From JACVCJ01 sp052437175 (GTDB lineage: Bacteria; Bacteroidota; Bacteroidia; CAIKAF01): DNA of 64,000 bases. The notes below the pieces were generated by a model that made no database searches, had not been told where the DNA came from, and was given only the letters and a program-made list of their open reading frames with translations. The stretch lies in contig JBQVOK010000003.1 of NCBI GenBank assembly GCA_052437175.1, positions 372,001 to 436,000 of the forward strand, written 5' to 3'. Both the position numbers and the translations under genes were made by a program. Positions 23,947 through 32,775 of the stretch are shown piece after piece; within the stretch, counting starts at the first letter, position 1, and every line of letters starts with the position of its first letter.

Positions 23947-25767
23947 TTATTTTGCAGTATTGGAGACGGAGATCGGCTTTTCGCTGAGATTCCAGCTGAA
24001 ATTTTCTCCGTTCCGCTCTGCCGAAATGATACCCTGGTACAGTTGCGGAGGTTTGTCGTAAAGCGGCGGAAGCACTTCATGGCCCTCCCGGTTGCACAGT
24101 CCGTATTTTTTATGCTTTCCCCGGCCACGGGCAACCGTAAAGAAGTACGGCAGCAGGCGCTGGTCCACATAGGTATACCGCAGCGGTACGATGAGCCTGC
24201 CCTCAGCACGGATGATGCCGTGCTTTCGTTTCTTAGTCACATGGTAATACCCGCTGTCGGCAGTAGGTATAATAGCACTGTGCCGCCCGAAGACTAAGAC
24301 CCCGTCTGTGTTTTTTAGTATATGCATTCTTCGGTTTGCGTATATGCGTACAAGCTGTTCGCCGATGCGTGTCTGTGCTTTCGGGCGAAAGGGAATGCGC
24401 GTGTCGCCGTTGCGGCCGATGAGGCCGTATTTCCTGCCTTTTCTTACCAGGGCGGTGCCGCCCCGGAAATCTTCGGCAAGATCGTATATACATGGGATCA
24501 CAATACGCCCTGTGCTGTCGATATAGCCCCAGCGACCGTCCTGTTGCACGGCTGACCGGCCTTCCCGGAACGCGGACACACTCTGGTATGCAGGGGGCAC
24601 AACGATATTCCCCGTCGTGTCTGCATAGCCGCAGGCGCTGTCGTTACAAAAGGCGGTCATTCCTTCGGAAACCGGGTCTTTATGTCGTATATCCCAGGGT
24701 ATCTCCGGGGGATTGCTGAACGGTACCGAACGTATGGGCTCTATGTACAAAGGTTCTTCCATAGCTGCAAAAGAGATCAGTCCGGCTGTACCGGGCCGCA
24801 TCCGGCGCCCGGGAATATCCCTGTATACCGGGGGCAGTATTTCTTTGCCGGAACAGTGCAGCAGCCCGGTTTTGCAGTCTTTCATGACCACCGCAAAGCC
24901 GCCGCTGAAGCTGCAGGCCGCCTCATAGATCAGGGGCACCACTTCTTTCCCGCTGTGGTTTATATAACCGTAGTGATTATTGATACGTACCCTGGCCAGT
25001 CCGTCGCTGAAGGGTTCTATATCATGATAAACAGCCTTACAAAGTACCCTGCCCTCTATATCCAGTAAGCCGCAATGCCCGTCGGATTCATATACTAAGA
25101 TCTGGTCTTTGCTGTGGTCTGCTGTTGCAAAGCGGGCTGCGGGCAGTAAGGTATGCTGTATGATCCTGCTCAGGGGTCTGAGAAGATCGTATTTTACAGC
25201 AATGTCCACTTTTTTGCCCTCCCGGAACAGGTGGGAGCCACGTGCATCCTGTACAATAAAGCTGCCGTCGAGTGCATCGATCTGCCGGTATTTCATGGGT
25301 ACTGCAAAACGGCCCTGCCGGTCGATCATACCCTGGTTATCTGTACTTTTTGCGTGGGCCCGGAACACGTGCAGGTAATTCCCCTGCGGGGCTCCCCGGA
25401 ACAGGATACTGTCCCCGCTCAGTTCCCGTCCCTGCAGATCGAGCAGTACGGCGGTCTTCCGCCCTTCTTTGTCGCTCTTTTGTACAATAAAGGTCGTGTC
25501 TTCCGCGTAGGAAATAAAGGCATAACGGGCAGGGATACGCTCCCGGCCGCTGGTATCGGCAATGCCGTACGAACCGTTCTTCAGAACAACGGCGAGACCA
25601 TATCGGTTAAAAGGGGCTATATAGTCGTAGACCGGTGCCAGCACGGTGTGTGTGCCCCGTTTCAGACCCCAGAGCGTAGCTTCGGGATCCTGGAAAGGCT
25701 TTACCTGGGCAGACAGCAGGCCTGCCCGCAGTGTATACAAAAGGATACATGCGATAAGAAATTTCAT
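23947..25767 (-). CDS. WG-repeat containing exported protein
   Basis: A 606-residue protein with a signal peptide (residues 1-20, ending LLSAQ) and a series of WG/KWG-like repeats along its whole length, each about 30-40 residues and typified by KYGLIGRNGDTRIPFRPKA, DNQGMIDRQGRFAVPMKYRQI, HYGYINHSGKEVVPLIYE and RWGYIDSTGRIVIPCIYD. WG repeats form beta-propeller-like surfaces; they are common in Bacteroidota extracellular proteins with unknown role, presumably binding. It lies between the DUF4157 pair and the small membrane/DUF3037 genes on the same strand, with gaps of 102 and 31 bases, so it may share the transcript with the upstream genes. Confidence 0.85.
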   Translation of the reverse strand: MKFLIACILLYTLRAGLLSAQVKPFQDPEATLWGLKRGTHTVLAPVYDYIAPFNRYGLAVVLKNGSYGIADTSGRERIPARYAFISYAEDTTFIVQKSDKEGRKTAVLLDLQGRELSGDSILFRGAPQGNYLHVFRAHAKSTDNQGMIDRQGRFAVPMKYRQIDALDGSFIVQDARGSHLFREGKKVDIAVKYDLLRPLSRIIQHTLLPAARFATADHSKDQILVYESDGHCGLLDIEGRVLCKAVYHDIEPFSDGLARVRINNHYGYINHSGKEVVPLIYEAACSFSGGFAVVMKDCKTGLLHCSGKEILPPVYRDIPGRRMRPGTAGLISFAAMEEPLYIEPIRSVPFSNPPEIPWDIRHKDPVSEGMTAFCNDSACGYADTTGNIVVPPAYQSVSAFREGRSAVQQDGRWGYIDSTGRIVIPCIYDLAEDFRGGTALVRKGRKYGLIGRNGDTRIPFRPKAQTRIGEQLVRIYANRRMHILKNTDGVLVFGRHSAIIPTADSGYYHVTKKRKHGIIRAEGRLIVPLRYTYVDQRLLPYFFTVARGRGKHKKYGLCNREGHEVLPPLYDKPPQLYQGIISAERNGENFSWNLSEKPISVSNTAK

Positions 25768-25798
25768 GTTCCGGTATACACGCAGCGCGGGCGCAGGT

Positions 25799-25909
25799 TC
25801 AGTCGTTATCGCGGGTTTTCTGTATCAGAAAAAACACAAGCGCTCCGCCTGCTGCACAAAGTACAATGCCACCGATGATCAGTACCATTTTAGCTGAAAT
25901 AAGTGTCAT
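25799..25909 (-). CDS. Small single-pass membrane protein
   Basis: A 36-codon frame encoding a hydrophobic helix (VLIIGGIVLCAAGGALVFFLI) followed by the polar tail QKTRDND. It starts 20 bases inside the end of the DUF3037 gene; a second ATG at 25888, one base after that gene's stop, would give 29 residues and is an equally plausible start. The predicted product is a one-helix membrane peptide with a charged cytoplasmic or periplasmic tail. It sits tightly between DUF3037 and the WG-repeat gene. Supporting evidence is the overlap, the typical membrane composition and the absence of any other use for the stretch; expression is not proven. Confidence 0.5.
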   Translation of the reverse strand: MTLISAKMVLIIGGIVLCAAGGALVFFLIQKTRDND

Positions 25910-26291
25910 AAGGTTCTACAAGATCGTTAAAAAGGTGTTCCGCAACCCGTTCCGGGTCAGCGCACAGGCCGGGATGGGGCCGGGAGGTCTGGATCACCGA
26001 ACTGCGTACGGCGGTAAGCCAGCGGAAACGCGAGGCTGTATCTTCGCAGGCAATGGGACCGCCATCTTTACTGCCGTGTGCAATTTTTTCAAAAGAAGAC
26101 AGGTTCTGGCCGATCTGTTCCAGGTCGATACCCGGGGCAAACACCCGTATCCGTTCGCTGTCGAGCCGGTAGCGCATACGTATAAAACGCAGGCTTTTGC
26201 AGAATACGATCACCCCCACGTTCAGGAATTCTTCGCGTTCTACCCTCGGTACCACGCGGATCACGGCATATTCATATACGTGCTGCTGCAT
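25890..26291 (-). CDS. DUF3037 family protein
   Basis: A 133-residue protein of the DUF3037 family: YEYAVIRVVPRVEREEFLNVGVIVFC near residues 7-32 is the family signature. The function of the family is unknown. It overlaps the end of the HipA-like kinase gene by 20 bases, which is the standard pairing; the two probably act as one unit. Its own 3' end overlaps the small membrane protein frame. Cytoplasmic by composition. Confidence 0.85.
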   Translation of the reverse strand: MQQHVYEYAVIRVVPRVEREEFLNVGVIVFCKSLRFIRMRYRLDSERIRVFAPGIDLEQIGQNLSSFEKIAHGSKDGGPIACEDTASRFRWLTAVRSSVIQTSRPHPGLCADPERVAEHLFNDLVEPYDTYFS

Positions 26292-27069
26292 CCTGGGCTT
26301 CTTTTAAAAACAGAGATGAATGAGCAAAACGGGTCTGCAGAAATTGGGTATATACATCCCGGATCTCTGCCGGACTTTGTGTGGTATCTTCCCAGTGCAG
26401 CCAGTCATCCGGAAGTAATTTTACAATGTTGTGCAAAATTTCAGGACTGAGCAGTTTCTGTGCGATCGCGTCTGCCTCGGCCAGGCTGTCGGCATTGGTG
26501 CGGGGCAGCAGTACATGGTCTTTCACGTACGTAAAAGGACTCATGGCGGCCTTGTGCCAGTCGCCCCAGGAATGGTGGAAATACAGGGAGGCCCCGTGGT
26601 CGATGAGCCAGAGTTCCTTTTGCCAGATAAGCATATTGGTATTGCGGAAGGTACGGTCTATATTGGTCAGGAAGGCGTCGAGCCACACAATGCGCGAGGC
26701 GGTCAGGGCTTCCACTTCCGTTACTACCGGGTCAAAGTTTATGGCACCCGACAGGAAGTGCAGCCCGAGGTTGAGACCTTCACTGCCGCGCAGCAGGTCC
26801 TGTATCTCTTCGTCGCCCTCGGTACGCCCAAAGGCTTCGTCGAGCTGTGCAAACACGAGTTCGGGCACTTTCAGGTCCAGCGCACGGGCTATTTCCCCGC
26901 CGATGAACTCCGCAATAAGCGCCTTTACGCCATGACCGGCTCCCCGGAATTTAAGCACGTATTTAAACCCATCGTCGGCTTCGGCTACGGCAGGCAGGGA
27001 ACCGCCTTCCCGCAGGGGTGTTATGTAACGCGTAACCTGTACGCTGCGTATGTCGGCATTGAATGGCAT
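26272..27069 (-). CDS. HipA-like kinase
   Basis: A 265-residue protein of the HipA-like kinase group often encoded next to DUF3037. It shows the nucleotide-binding lysine in KYVLKFRGAGHG, the EFIGGEIARALDLKVPE helix, ASRIVWLDAFLTNIDRTFRNTN with the likely catalytic Asp and metal-binding Asn, and LWLIDHGASLYFH in place of the canonical DFG-like segment. HipA kinases phosphorylate a protein substrate (glutamyl-tRNA synthetase for E. coli HipA). Whether this one is toxic is unknown, and DUF3037 is not a HipB-type repressor. The ATG at 27069 is chosen; the frame extends 11 codons further up without support. Confidence 0.82.
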   Translation of the reverse strand: MPFNADIRSVQVTRYITPLREGGSLPAVAEADDGFKYVLKFRGAGHGVKALIAEFIGGEIARALDLKVPELVFAQLDEAFGRTEGDEEIQDLLRGSEGLNLGLHFLSGAINFDPVVTEVEALTASRIVWLDAFLTNIDRTFRNTNMLIWQKELWLIDHGASLYFHHSWGDWHKAAMSPFTYVKDHVLLPRTNADSLAEADAIAQKLLSPEILHNIVKLLPDDWLHWEDTTQSPAEIRDVYTQFLQTRFAHSSLFLKEAQDAAARI

Positions 27070-27155
27070 CACACAAATATAAGGATTCGTACGGCCCTGC
27101 ATGCAGGTACGCGCGAAAAGAGTATTTTTACACAGTTCCCCAAAATCCTGTACGT

Positions 27156-28157
27156 ATGAGCTTTCCCGTTTCGGTTTCCACCCTTTCCGCGCAGCATCTT
27201 GTGCCTTTTCTTAAAGAAAAATACGGACGTAAAAATGTGCATTGCCGTCTGATCAAGGCCGGTGTGAACCACACCTACCGGGTTGATGCCGACGGAGGGT
27301 GTTACGTTTTTCGTATCTATTGCCGGGACTGGCGAAGCGAAACGGAGATACGGGAAGAACTGCGCCTGCTGGCAGAACTGAAAGCACTGGACATACCGGT
27401 GTCGGAAGCACTGCCGGACATTAGCGGCAATTACATACAGCAGCTGGATGCCCCCGAAGGTACCCGTTTTGCCGTGCTGTTCTCTTATGCGGAGGGCGAA
27501 AAAGTGCTCCATTATCCGCCGGACCTGCACGAACAGGCCGGCCGGCTTATGGCACAGATCCATGCATATACGCAAAATAGAACGATCGGCCGGACCTCGT
27601 ATACAGCTAAAACCCTGCTGGAAGAGCCTTTTGAAAAACTAAAGGCGTTTATACCCGCCGATACGGAAGAGATGCAGGTGATAAATATACTAAAAAACGA
27701 CATCCTGGAACGCTTTCGCTCCGAAGATACGGAACAACTGCGCCGTGGCATCGTACACCTGGATATCTGGTTCGATAATTTCAACATCAGCCCGGAAGGG
27801 GAAATTACCCTGTTCGACTTTGATTTCTGCGGAAACGGCTGGCTTTGCCTCGACATCGCCTATTACCTGATGCAGCTGTACGTGCTGGAACCCGAGGAAA
27901 AGGCTTTCCGTGAAAAAGCGACCCGCTTCCTGGCCGGCTATGAACAGCTGCTGCCTTTACCTGCGGCGGAAAAACGCTGGCTGCGCGACCTGGGTATAAG
28001 TCTCTACTTTTTTTACCTGGGTGTGCAGTGCAGCCGTTTTGAGGACTGGTCGAACGTATTCCTGAATGAAACCTACCTGAAACGGTATATCCGTGTGCGC
28101 ATACAAAAATATGCCGAAGAGCCGTTGCATGAGCGTTTCCCGGATATTTTCGTATAG
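27156..28157 (+). CDS. Aminoglycoside phosphotransferase-family kinase
   Basis: A 333-residue APH/choline-kinase fold protein. The catalytic loop is HLDIWFDNFN (equivalent of HGDLHPGN), and the metal loop is LFDFDFCG; the nucleotide region is YVFRIYCRDWR with a variant lysine position. Enzymes of this family phosphorylate small molecules such as homoserine, choline or thiamine; homoserine kinase type II is a fair possibility because of the size and style but is not certain. Divergent from the HipA-like gene with about 85 bases between the ATGs. The start at 27156 follows the fold beginning. Confidence 0.8.
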   Translation: MSFPVSVSTLSAQHLVPFLKEKYGRKNVHCRLIKAGVNHTYRVDADGGCYVFRIYCRDWRSETEIREELRLLAELKALDIPVSEALPDISGNYIQQLDAPEGTRFAVLFSYAEGEKVLHYPPDLHEQAGRLMAQIHAYTQNRTIGRTSYTAKTLLEEPFEKLKAFIPADTEEMQVINILKNDILERFRSEDTEQLRRGIVHLDIWFDNFNISPEGEITLFDFDFCGNGWLCLDIAYYLMQLYVLEPEEKAFREKATRFLAGYEQLLPLPAAEKRWLRDLGISLYFFYLGVQCSRFEDWSNVFLNETYLKRYIRVRIQKYAEEPLHERFPDIFV

Positions 28158-28221
28158 CTCTTGGTAAGAAGTAAATTTCATTTGCTCCCTGGAAACGTTA
28201 ATCGTTAAGAATTGATAATTC

Positions 28222-28251
28222 TGTAACCCGTTTTCGGGGTGTTACGTTTTT
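28222..28251 (+). terminator. Probable terminator of the phosphotransferase gene
   Basis: GTAACCCG and CGGGGTGTTAC pair with a two-base bulge around TTTT, followed by T-rich sequence. Located 65 bases after the gene's stop. Confidence 0.5.
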
Positions 28252-28342
28252 ATATACAAGAGCTCAGAAACGGATCATAGAAAGCTGCTTTCCCGGTGCG
28301 GACAGCTTTGGAAAATACTTTGTGTTTGATTGTTTTGAAAAG

Positions 28343-28375
28343 AAAAAGGACCCCGCTGTCGGCAGGGTCCTTTTT
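28343..28375. terminator. Bidirectional terminator
   Basis: AAAAAGGACCC and GGGTCCTTTTT form a long stem with an 11-base loop between the phosphotransferase gene (plus) and kbl (minus). A run of A on one side and T on the other makes it usable in both directions; it chiefly ends the kbl transcript. Confidence 0.8.
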
Positions 28376-28401
28376 GTATATACATCGGTTATTTTCGTAT
28401 A

Positions 28402-29598
28402 TTATTTAACTATGCCCAGCTCTTTGCCTACTTTGGTAAAGGCGGCCAGGGCTTTGTCCAGGTGTGCCTGTGTATGCGCGGCCGAGAGCTGCACGCGGAT
28501 ACGTGCCTGTCCCTTAGCTACCACGGGGTAGAAGAATCCGATCACGTATATACCTTCCTGTAACAGCTTATCTGCCATTACCTGTGAAAGACGGGCATCG
28601 TACAGCATTACAGGTACAATGGCCGAATCGCCGTCCTTGATATCGAAGCCGGCCTCGCGGATGCCTTTTTTGAAGTACTGTACATTCCATTCCAGTTTAT
28701 CGCGCAGCTCCGTGGTGGACGAAAGCAGGTCGAACACCTCGATGGAAGCGCCTACGATGGCCGGGGCCAGGGAATTGCTGAACAGGTAGGGACGTGAACG
28801 CTGACGCAGCAGTTCAATGATCTCCTTACGTCCGGTGGTATAGCCGCCCATAGCGCCGCCCAGGGCTTTGCCCAGCGTTCCGGTAATGATGTCTACACGG
28901 CCCATTACGTTGCAGAGCTCAGGAACCCCGCGGCCGGTCTTGCCGATAAAGCCGGCACTGTGGCATTCGTCGGTCATCACCAGGGCATCGTATTTATCGG
29001 CCAGGTCGCAGATCTTGTCCAGCTGGGCCACAAAACCGTCCATGGAAAATACGCCGTCGGTAACGATCAGTTTAAAGCGGTGCCCGGCGGCCTGTGCTTC
29101 CTGCAGGCGGGCCTCCAGTTCGGCCATATCGTTGTTCTTGTAACGGTAACGGGCCGCTTTGCAGAGGCGCACCCCGTCTATGATGGAGGCATGGTTCAGC
29201 TCGTCGGAGATAATGCAGTCGGCCTCGTTCAGCAGGGGCTCAAACACCCCGCCGTTGGCGTCAAAGGCCGCGGCATACAGGATGGTATCCTCGGTGCCGT
29301 AAAATTCGGCGATCTTTTGCTCCAGTGTTTTGTGAATGTCCTGTGTACCACAGATAAAACGTACGCTGCTCATCCCGAAACCGTGAGTGTCCAGCGCTTT
29401 TTTAGCCGCCTCGATCACCCGCGGGTGCGAAGAAAGGCCCAGGTAGTTATTGGCACAGAAATTGAGCACGGTAGCGCCGTTCACCGTAATTTCGGCGCCC
29501 TGGGGCGAGGTAATGATGCGTTCGCGTTTGTAAAGCCCGGCATCCTCAATGCCCTTCAGTTCGGCTTCCAGGTGTTGTTTTATTGCATTATAAGCCAT
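28402..29598 (-). CDS. kbl: 2-amino-3-ketobutyrate CoA ligase (glycine C-acetyltransferase)
   Basis: A 398-residue PLP enzyme of the alpha-oxoamine synthase family, the same length as E. coli Kbl. It shows NFCANNYLGLSSHPRV, CGTQDIHKTLE, SDELNHASIIDGVRL and the PLP lysine Lys244 in GTLGKALGG, matching the E. coli position. It cleaves 2-amino-3-ketobutyrate with CoA to glycine and acetyl-CoA in threonine breakdown, in the cytoplasm. No threonine dehydrogenase gene is in the neighbourhood, so its partner lies elsewhere. A TAGATTTG box at 29620-29627 on the minus strand is its likely promoter. 8-amino-7-oxononanoate synthase is the closest alternative but the N-terminal motif fits Kbl better. Confidence 0.92.
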   Translation of the reverse strand: MAYNAIKQHLEAELKGIEDAGLYKRERIITSPQGAEITVNGATVLNFCANNYLGLSSHPRVIEAAKKALDTHGFGMSSVRFICGTQDIHKTLEQKIAEFYGTEDTILYAAAFDANGGVFEPLLNEADCIISDELNHASIIDGVRLCKAARYRYKNNDMAELEARLQEAQAAGHRFKLIVTDGVFSMDGFVAQLDKICDLADKYDALVMTDECHSAGFIGKTGRGVPELCNVMGRVDIITGTLGKALGGAMGGYTTGRKEIIELLRQRSRPYLFSNSLAPAIVGASIEVFDLLSSTTELRDKLEWNVQYFKKGIREAGFDIKDGDSAIVPVMLYDARLSQVMADKLLQEGIYVIGFFYPVVAKGQARIRVQLSAAHTQAHLDKALAAFTKVGKELGIVK

Positions 29599-29619
29599 AA
29601 TCTCATTGGAATAGTGCAG

Positions 29620-29627
29620 CAAATCTA
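29620..29627 (-). promoter_or_regulatory. -7 box of kbl
   Basis: Reads TAGATTTG on the minus strand, 21 bases before the ATG at 29598. Confidence 0.5.
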
Positions 29628-29813
29628 TGCATTTTTTCTTTGGCGCGGTCGGGCGGCCGTTCCTCTTACAAACCCCGTCCGGGCCTTACGCTCTATCTTC
29701 CCCTGCGCCATGGGCGCGGGAAAGGATACCGCTGCAGTCCCGCGCGTGAACCGGCCATAGTACGTCTTTTATCCCTCACAAAACTTTGTACCTTTAGGCT
29801 TGTATTACACACC

Positions 29814-30320
29814 ATGAAAATATTTTTCCTGTCCTGTCTTTTCCTGCTTGCAGGTATTACGGCCCCCCGGGCACAGTCTTTTTCGGGTCCGCGTGGCGTG
29901 CAGACCGAGATCGTCATCAAAGCTACCCCGCAGCAGGCCTGGGAAAAGCTGGCCAATTTCTCGGATTACGCGTCCTGGCATACCTATCTGACTGGGGTGG
30001 AGGGTACGCTAAAAAAAGGCCGTATGCTCAAATTTTACCTGCGCAAGCCCGGCAATCGCAAAAAGAACTATTTCAAAGCGAAGCTGCTTACCATGGAACC
30101 CGGCCGCGAACTGGCCTGGGGCGGTAGTTTTATGCCCTTTATCAAAGCCCGGCATTATTTTATACTGCAATCCGTAGATGCAGAGCATACCCGCCTGGTG
30201 CAGGGCGAATACTGGAAGGGCTGGTTTGGAAAGTCCATGGGGAAAAAGATCTACGAAGAGACTTTTTATAATTTCAATGAGATGAACGAAAAGCTCAGGC
30301 AGTTGCTGGAAAAGCCATAG
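29814..30320 (+). CDS. Exported SRPBCC-domain protein
   Basis: A 168-residue protein with a signal peptide (residues 1-20, ending APRAQ) and an SRPBCC (START-like) domain: TEIVIKATPQQAWEKLANFSDYASWHTY is the family opening and GKKIYEETFYNFNEMNEKLRQLLE the closing helix. The fold forms a deep hydrophobic pocket for lipids or aromatic molecules. Exported versions are unusual but known. A near-consensus TACCTTTA box lies about 20 bases upstream of the ATG. Single gene, divergent from kbl. Ligand unknown. Confidence 0.8.
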   Translation: MKIFFLSCLFLLAGITAPRAQSFSGPRGVQTEIVIKATPQQAWEKLANFSDYASWHTYLTGVEGTLKKGRMLKFYLRKPGNRKKNYFKAKLLTMEPGRELAWGGSFMPFIKARHYFILQSVDAEHTRLVQGEYWKGWFGKSMGKKIYEETFYNFNEMNEKLRQLLEKP

Positions 30321-30430
30321 AACGGCTCCGGTATCAGATGTGTTTGAGTGCGTAGTGAAAGCCCGGTAATTTTTCAATGGCCCCGGGCAGGTATTTACGG
30401 TGGCAGAACATGGAATAAAGTGACGATTTT

Positions 30431-30793
30431 TCAGGTTTTCGAAAGTTTCTCCAGCGCTTCCTCCCGAGTGGCGGCAAAATTAATATGCCCCAGGGCATTG
30501 CTCTCCCGGATAAAATCGCGCAGGCTGCTGCTTTCCACATCGGTAAAATGACCTACAATGGCCAGTTTTATACGGTAATTGGAGAATTTCTGCAGTACTT
30601 CCCCGGCAATGCCCGTTCTCAGGTCAAAAAACGCCGGACTTATATTCTCCGCGTACAGGATAACTGCGTCGAAGCCCTGGAAATACAGGCTGCCCACCAT
30701 GTCTGTGCCGTCTGCCGCCGAGGCGATCCGTACTTCCGCAGCTTGCACTTCGGCGATCTGTACATCGTTCCTTATATGGATGCGAATCGGCAT
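30431..30793 (-). CDS. DUF4180 family protein
   Basis: A 120-residue protein of the DUF4180 family, characterised by a STAS/ferredoxin-like alternating alpha-beta pattern and the segments SLYFQGFDAVILYAENISPAFFDLRTGIAGEVLQKFSNYRIKLAIVG and FVRES-like FIRESNALGHINFA. The function is unknown; in other genomes members often sit near transcriptional regulators. ATG at 30793 is chosen because longer frames run through the acetyltransferase gene. Same strand as the GNAT gene, 20 bases downstream, probably one transcript. Confidence 0.78.
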   Translation of the reverse strand: MPIRIHIRNDVQIAEVQAAEVRIASAADGTDMVGSLYFQGFDAVILYAENISPAFFDLRTGIAGEVLQKFSNYRIKLAIVGHFTDVESSSLRDFIRESNALGHINFAATREEALEKLSKT

Positions 30794-30813
30794 ACGTGTA
30801 TAAAAGTACGGAA

Positions 30814-31503
30814 TTATGCCCGAGGTGTAAAGTGCCGGAAGTTCATTTTCCGGCGGAAACGGAAGCCCGCGCGTTCGTATACCCGTATGGCACGTGCATT
30901 CACCTCGGCTACGTGCAGGTAGGGCACCTGCCCGGCCTGGAGTATCTGTTGTGTGCAGTGGGCCATCAGCTGTCCGGAATAGCCTTTGCCGGTGTGTGCG
31001 GGATGCGTTACCACGGCGCTCACTTCGGTAAAACTGGGCATGATCATACGTTCGCCGCATACGGACAGCAGTTCGCCGTTTTCGTATATGCCGTAATAAT
31101 GGCCCAGCAGCCGCGTCTTTTCCCGGAAATAACCCGGCAGTCCGGTGGTTACCCGTTTAAAGAGGTCTTCGGCATGCTCATCGCGCAGCTCGGCGATTTC
31201 GGCGGTAATTTCGTGCTGTACGGGCACAGAATAGATCATCTGGTCGCAGATCAGATCGCGCTGTGTGAATATTGACGGGTTGTAACGGGGTTCTTCGCCT
31301 ACCATAAAAAAGGAGTCACAGAGCCGGGCATAACGTTCCATGGCGGCGCTGCTGTCCTGCCCGTCCATAAAGGCCCCAAAGGGGCAGAAGTCGGGATGAT
31401 AGAACACGGCGCCCTCTTCCGGGAGAGAAAAAGCAGCCTGCGTTTTTTCGAGGGAGTACCACACGGGGTTATCCAGTTTCCATTCGTCGCTGTGCATCGG
31501 CAT
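30814..31503 (-). CDS. GNAT family N-acetyltransferase
   Basis: A 229-residue protein whose C-terminal part has the acetyl-CoA-binding GNAT core: AVVTHPAHTGKGYSGQLMAHCTQ (with the Q/RxxGxG/A type turn) and VNARAIRVYERAGFRFRRKM. The N-terminal 120 residues are a less typical extension, as in FR47-like members. Substrate unknown. Precedes the DUF4180 gene in the same direction. The start at 31503 is taken; an ATG two codons inside (31497) is equally possible. Confidence 0.82.
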   Translation of the reverse strand: MPMHSDEWKLDNPVWYSLEKTQAAFSLPEEGAVFYHPDFCPFGAFMDGQDSSAAMERYARLCDSFFMVGEEPRYNPSIFTQRDLICDQMIYSVPVQHEITAEIAELRDEHAEDLFKRVTTGLPGYFREKTRLLGHYYGIYENGELLSVCGERMIMPSFTEVSAVVTHPAHTGKGYSGQLMAHCTQQILQAGQVPYLHVAEVNARAIRVYERAGFRFRRKMNFRHFTPRA

Positions 31504-31627
31504 GGGATAAACGTAGCCGTTTTACAACGTATGCGGAAAGAAATTAGACGAGCCGGAGTTTTGGTACGTCCTTTTGAGGGATATCAGCGCTTCCGGGAAC
31601 GAACGTGTATTGTTCTGTACCTGGGGT

Positions 31628-32167
31628 CTATTTTTCGGCCTCTTTTTTCATATCGGCCAGGCCTTTATCGAAGTCGTCGGCGATCATGCCTTTGAACATC
31701 AGGCCGAAATAGCCGCCCAGGGCTTTCATGAACACATTGCCCTGTTTTACGTCCGAGTCCATATACCAGGTTACTTTGGTACCGCTGCCTTCGGGTGTAA
31801 AATTGAAGCCGCCCGTGGCAATACCGTTTTCCATAAAGTCCATTTCGGTTACCAGTGCTTTATTTTCTTCGTAACCTTTAATGGTCATTTTACCATTGCC
31901 CATTTTTTCGCTGGTCCAGGAATAGCCTGCGCCCAGCCCCATCTGCGGACCAAAGTAGGTCACCTTCATATTGGGGTCCATCTTGTGCCAGGGCGACCAG
32001 GAAGGCCAGTTCTGCATATCGGCTACCAGCGGGAATACCCTTTCCACAGGGGCATTCATGGCTGAGGAACGTTCTACATGCACTTTACCCGGGATAAACA
32101 GGCCCACGATAACGATGACTGCAATAATAGCAAACAGCCAGATCAGGATTTTGCGGAGAGTTTTCAT
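31628..32167 (-). CDS. Membrane-anchored SRPBCC (polyketide cyclase-like) protein
   Basis: A 179-residue protein: an N-terminal hydrophobic anchor (IWLFAIIAVIVIVGLF, residues 9-24) and an SRPBCC domain with SSAMNAPVERVFPLVADMQNWPSWSPWHKMDP, the Trp-rich opening of the polyketide-cyclase branch. The domain would face the periplasm and bind a hydrophobic ligand. Divergent from the ECF sigma gene with a 120-base A+T-rich gap. No function beyond binding is suggested. Confidence 0.82.
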   Translation of the reverse strand: MKTLRKILIWLFAIIAVIVIVGLFIPGKVHVERSSAMNAPVERVFPLVADMQNWPSWSPWHKMDPNMKVTYFGPQMGLGAGYSWTSEKMGNGKMTIKGYEENKALVTEMDFMENGIATGGFNFTPEGSGTKVTWYMDSDVKQGNVFMKALGGYFGLMFKGMIADDFDKGLADMKKEAEK

Positions 32168-32287
32168 ACTTTTATAAGGTTTTGTGTAGGGAAAGATACA
32201 ATTTTTGGGCTATCTGTGAAAAAAAGCGGAACTTTGTAACATTTTCCTGATTTCGTGCGTCCTAAATACGAGTCTGACCAATAAAAC

Positions 32288-32773
32288 ATGACTGCGAAAG
32301 AATATAATATATGCGTGGATACCCATGCCGACGCGGTTTTCCGCTTCATCCTGAAGAATATCCGGGACCAGGAAGCCGCTAAGGACATTGTGCAGGACAC
32401 ATTTGAAAAAATGTGGGTGCGCCATGAAGATATCAGTTTCGAGAAATCGAAATCGTATCTTTTTACGGCCGCTTACCGCACACTGATCGACTATACACGC
32501 AAACGCAAATACGTGATGCCCGAAGAAGCCGCGCCTAAACAGAGCCTGTACCACGAACAGCAGTACAGCGACGTAAAGGAAGTGGTGGACGCCGCGTTGA
32601 ACACCCTGCCCGAAGCCCAGAAGGCCGTAATTACCTTACGTGACCTGGAAGGCTATTCCTACGAGGATATCGGAGAGATCACCGGACTGAGCGAAAGCCA
32701 GGTAAAAGTGTATATCTACCGCGGCAGAATGGCCATTAAAGAATATATTTCAAAACTCGATATTGTACTGTAA
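32288..32773 (+). CDS. ECF-type RNA polymerase sigma factor
   Basis: A 161-residue sigma-70 family factor. Region 2 is in residues 8-75 (DAVFRFILKNIRDQEAAKDIVQDTFEKMW and the SYLFTAAYRTLIDYTRKRK stretch that melts the promoter), region 4 in about 100-155 (ALNTLPEAQKAVITLRDLEGYSYEDIGEITGLSESQVKVYIYRGRMAIK). The next gene starts two bases after its stop and encodes a probable anti-sigma factor with a transmembrane helix, and a barrel-like outer-membrane gene follows, so this looks like a surface-signalling or envelope-stress unit. Confidence 0.9.
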   Translation: MTAKEYNICVDTHADAVFRFILKNIRDQEAAKDIVQDTFEKMWVRHEDISFEKSKSYLFTAAYRTLIDYTRKRKYVMPEEAAPKQSLYHEQQYSDVKEVVDAALNTLPEAQKAVITLRDLEGYSYEDIGEITGLSESQVKVYIYRGRMAIKEYISKLDIVL

Positions 32774-32775
32774 CC

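Noticed and set aside
21290..24297. Long open frames opposite the DUF4157 genes (280 and 460 codons, plus strand)
   Set aside because: They lie wholly antisense to genes with clear catalytic motifs, have no recognisable domain or start context, and are of the type produced by biased codons on the other strand.
26272..27069. HipAB toxin-antitoxin module
   Set aside because: The partner is DUF3037, not a HipB-type helix-turn-helix protein, and toxicity cannot be inferred from sequence.
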